Part shown: one piece after another, positions 22,701 through 34,700 of the stretch
Layout: every line of letters begins with the position of its first letter
How positions within the stretch are numbered: position 1 is the first letter of the stretch
Source of the DNA: Branchiostoma floridae
Taxonomy: Eukaryota; Chordata; Leptocardii; Amphioxiformes; Branchiostomatidae
Reading direction: 5' to 3'
NCBI RefSeq assembly: GCF_000003815.2
Contig: NC_049996.1
Span: forward strand, 18,452,968-18,516,967
Length of the DNA: 64,000 nucleotides
Notes under the pieces: model-generated
What the model was told of the DNA's origin: nothing
Databases searched by the model: none
What the model saw: the letters and a program-made list of their open reading frames with translations, nothing else
Program-made: the position numbers and the translations under genes

Positions 22701-25700
22701 TGTATTTAGCGGTGAGAAATTCCTTTTTAGCCAGCGGAACTGATCTCAAAAGTTAGATTGGTGAAATCTTGTTTGTAACTGAAGAAATTAGCAGGTAAAT
22801 TTTTGCAGCCGCGCGCTAGGTCGGAGGTACACAGTCGTGGGTTCTGAGTGATACGGTTGTACACTAGCAGGGAAAAAGTGCCTTTTGTGGGGATTGACTA
22901 ATCGTAGTTTTTAATTGCTATAAAAAAAAGTTGCTATGTATAGTTTACGTTGGCAATTTTTCCCCACGATATAGGGTAAATGTGCTCGACATACGAGGGG
23001 TGTTCAATAAGTTATGCCCCTGACTCACTTCCAGTTGTTTGATCTAGATGAAATTTTGCATTTGTAATGATTTATATCTCTATGAATTATGTTGCAAAAA
23101 ACAGCTCTGAACTAATTGAGGTTTCTGATGTACTGGTGTTTGAATAGAGTCAGGTGTGAAATGGAACAGGTGTGAAATGGAGCCAGTTGAGTGTCACACA
23201 GTGATCCGGTTTTTGTATTTGAAAGGACGCAAACCAAAGAAGACTTTTGATGAAATGAAAGAAACTTATGGTGATGATGCCCCATCATATGACCTTGTAA
23301 AACGCTGGCATCGTGAATTTAAACATGGCCGTAAGTCTGTGGAAACAGCTCCCAAACCTGGTCGTCCCTCTTCTGCCATCGATGAGGCATCTGTTGGAGG
23401 ACCAACCTGGGGTCTTCTATAAAAACGGTGTCCAGAGTTGCATCAAACGATGGAAGAAATGCATAACTTTGGGTGGTTCCTATATAGAGAACGACTAATA
23501 ACTGTGCCAAGTTTCATTAATCTCCTGCTATGGGAAATGGGTCGGTGGCATTACTTATTGAACGCCCCTCGTAGAATGAAAAATCTGCTGAAATTTCAGG
23601 TAGCTTCATTATGAACGCGCCCATTTAAACCACGAATTATAACATAGAAGTCTATGGGAAGAAGAAACTCATCAATGAGACCATAATACAGTAGAATCCT
23701 GTTCATCACATGACCTATTTGTCAGTGAATTTTATGCAGCTATCAGGTTTAGTCCATTAAACCTTGTAGACCAAACGAGAGGCACTCGTTAACAACTCGT
23801 TAAGTTTACAATTTTGTTCCCATACCGGTTTCCCTTTGTGGTGCAGGCATCAGAAGATTTATCATTGAAGCTCATCTGTATTGGTAGTAATCATACGTGT
23901 AGCAGAATGCTAAACTTTCCTCCAGCACAAAATCCAATCATTATACAAAACGTGGGACAATTCATTAACCACTGCCTTCAAAGAAGATGTTAAACATTCA
24001 TATTGTATCATTGATTAGATCAAAGTGTTATGTATCACACTATTTTCTACACATTACTAATTTTGGACTGTACTACAATCAATTGCGTATATATAGCCTT
24101 CAGGCATGATTTTGCAAATAAAACAATTTATGCAGGTTTAGGCCATTAACCCTACGTAGGAGACCAAACAAATAGCTGACAACTTGTTAATGTTCACAGT
24201 TTTGTTCCTATACCAGTGTTCCCTTTGTGGTACGGACGTCAGCCTGTACATAATCCCTTAACATAATTTTTACTAGGAACTACAAAATAATTATGTATAT
24301 TTTTCCAAAACCATTCAGAGACAATTTCAAAACTTTTGGCTGTTTGATGTCTTTGCATAGACCCTTGTCCGCTTCTTTTGGTTGTTTTTGTGATTTTTAT
24401 CATGCATTTCCAGGTCAGTATCTGCTATGTGCCGTGACATCTTTCTCTTTATAACTATGCCAATACCAGGTTTACGCCATAATGATTTATGATACTCCCT
24501 TTGTCTCCCAATACACTCGAGCTTGTCGATCAATACCAAGACTGTTGCAGATGTCATTGAAGGTCGCGGACATGAAACAGCTTTGTGCGAAGCCTGGAGG
24601 AAAATTTATTGATCTTTTAAAGTACACGTATGTGTCACCAATGACACTAAAATACAACTATATTGATTACTCTCAAGTATCTTTATACAATAAATTCTTT
24701 AGTTTGTACAAAATATACACCCTTCTGATAGTAGTGAACATCCAACATGAGGGTTACAGTCTATGTCGTAACTCTGCACACCTGTTAACATAAGTAAAGG
24801 CATTGTTTCAACAAATACGGTATACAGTAACTAACTGTAAATGCATTCATGTTTGCAGTTGTTTCTATTTTGCAAGAGGAGGAAAAAGATCTTTTTAAAG
24901 TTCACAATTCTGATATACAGTCAGTAGATTATCAGTACAATCTCAGTATTTTTTTCATTTTATTTATGTTATGAAGTATATTCTTAGACAAGTGTTATGA
25001 TTTTGCTGGCATTGCAACAACTGCAAAAGTGAAAATGCAGTAATTTCACAAGACAGTCGACGTCTCAATTACTTTCCATTTATTGAATTTGATTGATTGA
25101 TACTGATAGACACAAAAATTGCACACTTGTATTTTTCCCTGTTATTACTAGTACTTAAATATGAACTGAAGTATGATTAATGAGTCCTCCTCAGGGATTT
25201 AACTTGAATTAAGATGGATGATACTTTCCTTAATGATATCTTTGCACAGAAACTGCAGGGAGTTACTTAATTACAGTAGCTGCATGTGGATTCAATTTGA
25301 CCTTGAGGATATGGGTGTTGATTTATCTTGACCTTGAAAATTTGACAGATGATTCATCAATGTCAATATTGTTCCGTACATCAATCTGGGCTTGAAATTC
25401 CCAAATCAGGGCTTGAAATACTGGGTGTGCACCCAGGTGCACCCAAGATTGGAGCTGTGCACCCAATTATTTTCTGTAGGTGCACAGGGTGCACCCAAAT
25501 ATTTTCATAAGTTTATGTATGTCAAGATATCAAAGTATACTAGAATACATCATTTTCTTGACATCTAAGTGTAAAAAAAGATAATAAAAATGTCTGTAAT
25601 GGTGCTTGTTTAAGAATTTGATAGCTTGTAACTAAGTTTTATTATTAGGTTATATTTTATTTTAGTTATAAAATTTTTTGGTGCACCCAATTTCTTAAGC

Positions 25701-28700
25701 TGGTTGCACCAGTGCACCTAATCCCAAAAATGAATTTTGAGCCCTGCAAATATACCAGAGTTTTCACCAGGTCAGTTGAGCATAGGGGGCCCCTGTATGG
25801 GACTTGGATGCCCTGCGCTGTCATTTGGGCCCTTATGCTGTGTTTTAACCAGTAACTTTGACATTTTCATGCCAAAGGTCTCATTTTTCTAATGGCAATT
25901 ACATGTAAAGAATATATTGTACAACTTAGAAGCCGCTTAACTGCACGGCCTATTTGCCAGTGAATTTCGTGCAATTATCCGGATGGTGCAATAATGCGAA
26001 GCTATTAAGCTTGACCGCACCAGTTTGGGATTTTGGGATGCCGTGCAGTTAACAGAAGTGTGCGATTATCCTTTGTGCAATTAACTGGCTTCTACTGTAT
26101 ACTAATGTTCAATTATAGTACTTGAAAGAAGACCACCTGGTCTTAGATAGCTGGCACATTCAAGTAAAGAAGGCAAAACAGTCTAGCCACATACATGTAC
26201 ATAAAGTGCAATTCGGCTCTGGCTTACATTTTCTGCTCAGTGCCCTGGTCACCCCTACTGTTGTCGTTAAACATGTTAGGTTATGTTGTATATGCAAAGG
26301 TTTGATGCTTGAGGATTACACCTGAAGTCTACATTAGTACATGAGGCGGTAGGCCTAAATATGTCACCATTCAAAATGTCTGTATCTGTATCGATGTAAC
26401 ACTTTTGTTATTGGGAAAGATATCCCTGTCCTTGATGCTGATTGGACAATCTGTTGCAAGCAAAAGGTTTCCCTGTCCTTGATGCTGATTGGACAATCTG
26501 TTGTAAGCAAAAGGTTTCCCTATCCTTGATGCTGATTGGATGATTGGTTCTGGGCAAAAGGCTTCCTTGTCCTTGGTGCTGATTGGATAATCTGTTGAAA
26601 GCAAAAGGTTTCCCTATCCTTAATGCTGATTGGATAATTGGTTCTGGGCAAAAGGCTTCCCTGTCCTTGATGCTGATTGGACAATCTGTTGTAAACAAAG
26701 GTTTCCCTACTATCCTCGATGCTGATTGGATAATTGGGTCTGGATGAAAGGCTTCCCTGTCCTTGGTGCTGATTGGATAATCTGTTGTAAGCAAAAGGTT
26801 TCCCTATCCTTAATGCTGATTGGATATTTGGTTCTGGACAAAAGGCTTCCTTGTCCTTGGTGCTGATTGGACAATCTGTTGTAAGCAAAAGGTTTCCCTA
26901 TCCTTAATGCTGATTGGATAATTGCTTCTGGGCAAAAGGCTTCCCTGTCCTTGGTGCTGATTGGACAATGATTTGATTGATTGATTTATTGGAATTGCAA
27001 ACAATACAATACACGTTGGACACAGGCAGCGATATGCTGGTGTCGTGGCCCACACATGAATACATACATACATATCAATTTGTACAATTGTTAAAATACA
27101 ATCATTGCATACAATTTAAAATTACAATACAAAACTGTTGAAATCTGTTGAAAGCAAAAGGTTTCCCTATCCTTAATGCTGATTGGATAATTGCTTCTGG
27201 GCAAAAGGCTTCCCTGTCCTTGATGCTGATTGGACAATCCATTGTAAGCAAAAGGTTTCCCTATCCTCGATGCTGATTGGATAATTGGGTCTGGGCAAAA
27301 GGCTTCCTTGTCATTAGTGCTGATTGGACAATCTCAGTATCTATATAGCTGGTAAAGCCAGCACGTCGGTAGAACGTACTGTGTCTGCGCGAATCCTGGT
27401 GGTTTGGTCAACGTTGCATTGAAATCCCGCTTGTTGCACAGTATATTTTACAGACATGGTTTCATGGTAAAACATACACGGGATTTTACCCTTATATACG
27501 CACGTACATTTTCAAATGCTGTCCTTTAGTAAACCGGGAGTTTAGCATGTCTATATTTTTGCGCAGGCGCAGTACGTTCTACCGACGTGCTGGTAAAGCC
27601 GCCCTTTGGCATGAAACATTAACTTTGCAGGTATGCGGCGTGACAGGAGCTGTTTAGATTATACTGAACCTTTGAACATCTGAATGCAAGTGTTGCTTGA
27701 AGCTATCTAGCACTTACTGTACTTGATGGCAACAAATTCCACTCAGTGGTAGTTCTAGGGAAGATTGAGTATTTGAAGACATCAATCCTTGGCTGTTAAC
27801 CTTGATACTTGAAGGCATGAAGTCATTGAACTTCGTAACTCTTTCCTTTACAGATATGACGAAGGGATTTGCCGTCTTGCTAAACGACATTCTCAAACGG
27901 CTGGACAGTTTAGAAGAGCTCTCCAACAAACTCGACGCTCACAACGAAACCCTTGGTGCTGATTGGACAATTCAAATTTGTTCTGGGCAAAATGCTTCCC
28001 TGTCCTTGGTGCTGATTGGACAATTTTAATTTGTTCTGGGCAAAATGCTTCCCTGTCCTTGGTGCTGATTGGACAATTTTAATTTGTTCTGGGCAAAAGG
28101 TTTCCCTGTCCTTGGTGCCGGTTGGACAATTTAAATTTGTTCTGGGCAAAAGGTTTCCCTGTCCTTGGTGCTGATTGGACAATCTTAATTTATTCTGGGC
28201 AAAAGGTTTCCCTGTCCTTGGTGCTGATTGGACAATCTTAATTTATTCTGGGCAAAGGGCTTCCATGTCCTTGGTGCTGGTTGGACAATTTTAGTTTGTT
28301 CTGGGAAAAAGGCTTCTCTGTTCTTTGTGCATATTGACCATTCTTTGCTCTTAGGAAAGACTTTCCTGTCCTTGGTGCTGATTGGACAATTTCTGTATCT
28401 GTAATTCGGTATAGATATGGCCGGTATAACTGCCCTTCGGCGTAACTCAACAGTTTTGTAGGCATGTGGTGCGGCAGCAGCTGGTTATATTACACTGACT
28501 TGTTGTTACAGCAAACCTTTGCATATCTGACTGCAAATGCTGTTTGAAGCTATCTAGTAAGGGTGCGGGGTGCGCCTACTGTACTTGGTGGTAACAAATT
28601 CTCTCAATGATAGTTGTAGGAAAGAATGAATAATATTTGAATTAAACACATCAATCCTTGGTCGAAAACTTTGGTACTTGTAGGCATGATGTCACTGAAC

Positions 28701-31700
28701 TTTGTAACTCTTTTCTTTACAGATATGAAGAAGGGCTTTGCCGTCTTGCTGAATGACATGCTGAAACGCCTGGACAGTTTGGAAGAGCGCTTCAACAAAC
28801 TCGACGCTCACAGCAAAAACCAAGACGTCAAGGACGCGCCCTTGAACATCAAGAGCAACTTGGAAGGCGTGGTTCACCCGGAGAGCTGTGAGATTCCGAG
28901 CGCGCCGGAATTTCCGCACTGTGGTGGGAAGGTGGAGTGGATGAAAGTAAGAAAGAGTTATTTTCGCAGATTTATTCTATTTTATTTTATTCACATTTAT
29001 TTAAGGAGCATAGGACAAAAAGCATATCTACTTATGTGTGAGTCTTCTGTTCCATAAACATAAAAACAAGTCAAAGTCAACGGGAACTTATAAATACAAC
29101 AAATATCAAAGGTTGACATTGGATAAGCTAACTCAGCATCAACGGAAGAAAAAGTTAAAGTAATACTAGTAATTGCAAAGTTACAATAAAATGAACTAAA
29201 AACAAGATAACGGCAGTACAGACACAAGGCTGGCTTAACAATCAAATTGGAGGATGAAGGAGAATTCTTGTTACACAACCAGCAGGTTCTTACATTGCTT
29301 ACGTTTCGATGTCTCTCAGACACCTTCGTCAGAGCTTCTAACTGGAGTTCTGCTTCTCACTGCTATATGTAGCCGATGTAGGTGGCGCTTTTGCTCTGAC
29401 GAAGGTGTCTGAGAGACATCGAAACGTAAACTACTAAGTATTCTACCAACCTGATGAAACTATTTTCGGAATCAAATTGAACTAAATGAAGAGTATGATC
29501 GCAGATTGAGTATGAACTCTACAGTTAATTAATTGGGAATGTTGATGATGATCATCAGATTAATGCACTTATTGCAGGATATTACTTTAGACTCTCAAGC
29601 ACCTTTCTGTATTTGTTTACGAGGCAATTTAGTCTTTGGACTCATCATCGTCATCAGTCACTGTGTTCTGCATCTATAGTCTTTGGAAAGTCCTATAGCT
29701 GCATTCAGTCTTTCTTCATCCTTTTCCATTGTGCTTTGCATCCTGCAAGCTTCCTCAAGCTCCTGGAGTTTCTTTGCTGTTGTAGGAAAAGCTCGACCTC
29801 TGTGCTTTAGGTCTGCTTTCAGCAGGCTGAGCAGGTTGATACAATGTCTTCCCTTGCGTGCCTTGAATCTGTTGGAACCTAGAATGGCGAATTCAAGGGC
29901 TTTTTGTGCAGGTGTGTCTTGTGGCATGCTGAGGATGTGTCCAAACATAGACCACTAGATTGCTCGGCTTTTTCGGAGAGAGGTATGGTGTTACAGATGC
30001 GGCACAGGCTGTTGTTGGATACCATGCTTTTGGGCCATTGGAGACCTTCCAGTCTTTGGACTACTATCTTGTATTTCGAATTGTGTGTTTGAATAACCAG
30101 TTCTCTCTCTCTCATGAAGGGGTTCTGGACGACGGACCCGTGTTATGCGGATTACGGCGTGGACGGATCCATGTGTTCATTCCTGGTTTATCTGAGTGAG
30201 GTGAGCGCTACAGGAATCATACTTTATTTACTCCTGGAAAGGATAATTTGTTTTTGGTTGTACACAATGTGTTTACACCAGGGCTTTAGCCAGCTCGATT
30301 TTTTTTCCCGTCAGCCAATTCCAATCGTCGTGAAAATCGCGAAAATTAATTTTCCCTATGACACTACAAAGTAGTAAATGTTGCCATTGAGACCTTGAAA
30401 AAACGGTTTTAATGAGATTATCGTATGCGAAAGGGCGCCGACACACATTGTCAACAATCATAACAATAGCAAAACAAACAGTGTGTGGCTTTTACAGCCG
30501 TGGACGGCGTCCCCAAGCCGCCTGTAGCTTCCACCTAGGATTTTTGTCCGTCAAGGTTGACGGATTGCTTTTAAAATTTTTCCGTCAGACGCAGTAAATT
30601 TCCGTCAATTGACGGAAAAACGAACGCTGGCTAGAGCCCTGGTTTACACCTATAAAGTATCACATAAGATCCTTTCTATGGATTTCTATGAATTTTAGTA
30701 TCGGTACTCACTGAGTTTTATTATTTTTTGCATATGACATGTAGGTTGAACAGTGGTGCCCTCCTCTCATATGGCGCAAGAATTTCACATCAACTGCATC
30801 GGAAGAGCCTGCTGAAATGGTGAGAAACTAGCGCTTTTACTATTAGATGGAGTCCTTACGAAAAGAAGGAATCTGTTTACATAACAAAAAGTGATCTCAG
30901 GGTTGGACAAGTTTTCTAAAATTGACTTGTCCTATCGGGCAAGTACTTAAAAAATTTACTTGCCCGAACCAACTTTTCACTTGCCCGAATCCCCCATCTA
31001 AATGACATTTTTCTATGTATATTCATGGCCTTCAATGGAATTTTTGTTATTGGCTCTATTTTCTGTGTTAATCAATGCTTGATGTCATGACTTTGAAAAG
31101 TAGCAAGTACATCAAAATCTCACTCAATGGAGAAAAGCTAACTTGTCCGATCGGGCAAGTGGAGAAGCCACATGCACTTGCCCGATTGGCATTTTCACTT
31201 GCCCGGGACTATAGGGCTAGTGGACTTGTTTATCCCTGGATCTCAAATCAGTTAATCAGTCGGAAGTTTGCCACTGAATAAGTCCAAAGTTTTGTGTTCT
31301 AATGGCAGCTAAAGTTTGTGTACAATTTTGTATGCTCTAGAAGACTATCAGAAAGAGTGTCATCTGAACAGCTCAATAGGTGTAGGTTAGGTTTACACAG
31401 CCTCCATGACATTGTGTGCTACGACAGACTCCGATGGTATGGCCACTTGCAAAGAATGATCCACGACAACAGGCCAAGAAAGGTCTTGAACTTGTCTGTA
31501 GTGGGCCAGAACCCGCATGGGCGCCCCAAGAGAAGATGGGTAGACAATGACAAGGAAGATATTCAGAAACTGAACTTGCAGAAACAGGGCTCAAATTACT
31601 GGGTGCATGTGCACCCAGGTGCACCCAAAATTGGAGCAGTGCACCCAATTTTTTTCAGTGGGTGCACAGGGTGCACCTAAATATTTTCTTAGGTTTATGT

Positions 31701-34700
31701 ATGGAAAGATATCAAGTATACTAGTATACATCATATTCTTGATCTAAGTGTTAGAAAGATAATAAAAATGTCTGTTATGTTACTTGTTTAAGTATTTGAT
31801 AGCTTGTAATTAAGTTTTGTTATTAGGTTTTTTTGACATTCTACTTAGATTTAAGTGGTGCACCCAAAAATTTTTTGGTGCACCCAATCTTTTAAGTTGG
31901 GTGCACCAGTGCACCTAATCCAAAAATTGAATTTCGAGCCCATTAGAAAGCTAACCCCCTTGACAGAGGCAGCTGGAGATCTGCAATCATTCCTGAACAA
32001 CATCCCGCAACGTCCATCCCTTGCAAGATGGCACAATGGAAAACGGTAAACCAGATGGTGAGTGAGTGAGTTTGATAGAGATGATTGTAATTTTTCAGGC
32101 CAGTCTTCAGGAGGATGGAGAGCCGTTGCTGAGGATGCTGAGTTCAGACAAGAGTCTCCTGTGGATCAAGATGCGGGTGGAGCGCATGTGGCCCCAGTGG
32201 GTAGAGGCTGCTAACAGTCTCGCAGGCAGTCTGGCAAACAGGAAAAGGAAAAGGGTAAGACCATGCAGTTAAATGGTATAATGTTGATTAATAACATGCC
32301 CCAAGGTTGTCGTATGGCATGGTCAAAGCAGTTACTATGAATACCAAATAAATCCCAGAGTGAGCGAAGTGCATGGAGAGACAGTGTATGGATGCTGCAA
32401 GCAGTCTGGCAAACAGGAAAAGGGTAAGCATATAGGGTTAATGACATGCCCTGATGTGTATTAAGTGTCATAAGGCATGGTTGGTACCTATAGCCACCAA
32501 ATAAAGCACCGAGTGAGCGAATGTGGCCCCAGAGGCCAGAGTCAACTACATTGTAACAGCCAGTGAAGTAGTCTGGCAAACAGGAAGAAGAAAAGGGTAA
32601 ATAAAATGTATGCACATAGTTAGATGATATAGGGTTAATTAATAACATACTTGAGGTGAATACAGCGTCATGGTTAGCTTCTACAACCAATAAATAATCA
32701 GTTCCTATAACTACCAAATGAACCACTGAGTGAGTGAAGCCCATGGATAGAATAGCCCCAGTGTGGGTTGATGCAGCAAACACTCTGGCAAACAAGGAAA
32801 AGAAAAGGGAATTAGATAATGAATTTATCTAATGTAATCTTAACATTCATGCATAGTGTGTAGTTCAGTGGTTATAGCGACACTGCCTTTGAACCAAGAG
32901 GTTTGGAGTTCAAATCCCGCTGTTGTTGCCCATCTGACATTGAATATACATATAAACTGTAGGTTCCGAAGGATGATCCGAATGGCCAGCTAAACATCAC
33001 AACCGTCTCCGATGCCAGGCAACTATAAAGTTTTCTTTGGTCGAGTACTAATGATGTGACTAACAAGTGGTGTATGGAAGACAGGGAAGCACTCCTTGTG
33101 CTCTGTTACCAACAAATCGCTGAGCAACCAAAATCAAAATTTGGGGCACCCCTCTACATTTTGCAATTGGAATATGATTCTTGATGCCAAAGAGTGATCA
33201 AAAAGACTACGAAACACGCAAAACAGTAAAAAAATTGTTCCATGTAAACCTAATCTTTTATGAAATTCACTGCGAGCGAAATACTTTAATTTACTGAATT
33301 TTGGTTGTTCAGCTTATTTTGTTCAAGGGTTACAGCCTCTTGTGGAATGTAGGGGACTGTTATAAGTGTTACTACTTGAATGGTTAAGTTGGTGCCTTTC
33401 ACTAATCAGGACTGGTACTGAGTTTGAAGGCTGAAGGATCTGTTACTATCCACACAATACATGTCATGATAAGGGGGTGGGTACCGGTATGGTGTACCGA
33501 TATACAACGTTTTTTCTTGTTGGACCGGTACTGAAAAACCGGAACTGAAAAATCTTTGGACCCGATCTTGGACCGATTGGAAAATGAACAGATTATGTCA
33601 GCAGTCGTTCACGTGTTCTGTGGCTTACCGGCCCAAGAAATAACAAGAGCGAAGTAAAAGAGACCTGAATTTTCTGTACCGATGATTCTTCAAGATTACA
33701 ATCTCTATCCTGACTCATGTATTAAATGTACCTAACCACATGATTGTATATTTGATATTTATGTCATAACCTTGGCTGCGATAACGTTCCATACGGGTGG
33801 TCTGGACCGGGTGTTAGTATTCTGTATCATACAGGCTTCCATTGATTAAGTAGAACACACTCCACTGTAAGTGAATGGAGTTCTTTTGTTTGAATATTTC
33901 TTGAAATTTTCTTTCTGCCGGCCCAGATTTGATTCTGGGTGTCGACATGTTGTTTCTTTCTGTTTCTACTCCCTAGTTGTTTCACTGGTTCCCACACCGG
34001 GAATCAAACCCGGGCCTAGACCATAGGGAGTAAAGACAGAAAGAAACAACATGCCTTCACCCCGGGATCGACCCTGGGCCAGCAGATCACAAATCCAACG
34101 TGCAAACCGTTCGGCCAAAAGGCTTAAGCCATTTGGCGTCTTCAGTTTAGCAGTCCTTGAACCCCACTGTTACATGTGTTCAATTACATGCCCCTTGTAA
34201 AAATATATAAACTTCTATTTTGCCACTCCCCTTTGCTCTAGATCCTGATTCACCTGGGACTCTTGTCCAAAGAGTCTGAGTGGCATTTCGGGGAGAAGGC
34301 TTTCGACGGAGGTCCGCTAGGAGAGCTTGTCCAATGGAGTGACATCATCGCGAGTGTCTACGTCCTTGGGCATGACCTTGATTTGTCCTTCACAAAAGAA
34401 AGTCTGAAGAGGTAAGTTCATGACTGTCTAGTTTCTGTTGCCATTAAATCAATGTACCACGCTATAATCAATTTTTCAATCTTTAGTCATTAAATCAACA
34501 TTACTGAGTTGCCCCTTAGCAGTAGTACCTCTGAATACCATTGATCTTACAGTGTGGAGCAGGCCTCTAGCCAGCTCGAAATTTTTTTCTGTCAGCCAAT
34601 TCCCATTGTCTCGAAAACCGCGAAAATTAAGTTAGAAAGACGGAACTGAGACCTTGAAAAACTGGTTTTTAATGAGATTATCGTATGCGAAAGGGCGCCG

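Larger units (their letters stand above)
19771..26370. other. MGAT5 intron 1, first part
   Basis: No coding exon recognised between exon 1 and the repeats at 26380. It holds the mariner MITE at 22994-23571, the GTGCACCC element at 25407-25746 and a pogo-like MITE at 25926-26094. A GC-rich stretch at about 20400-20460 might be regulatory, but nothing specific supports that. Confidence 0.4.

Noticed and set aside
32211-32795. A 194-aa minus-strand open frame
   Set aside because: It is the reverse strand of the tandem exon 5 edge copies; no domain or codon signal of its own.
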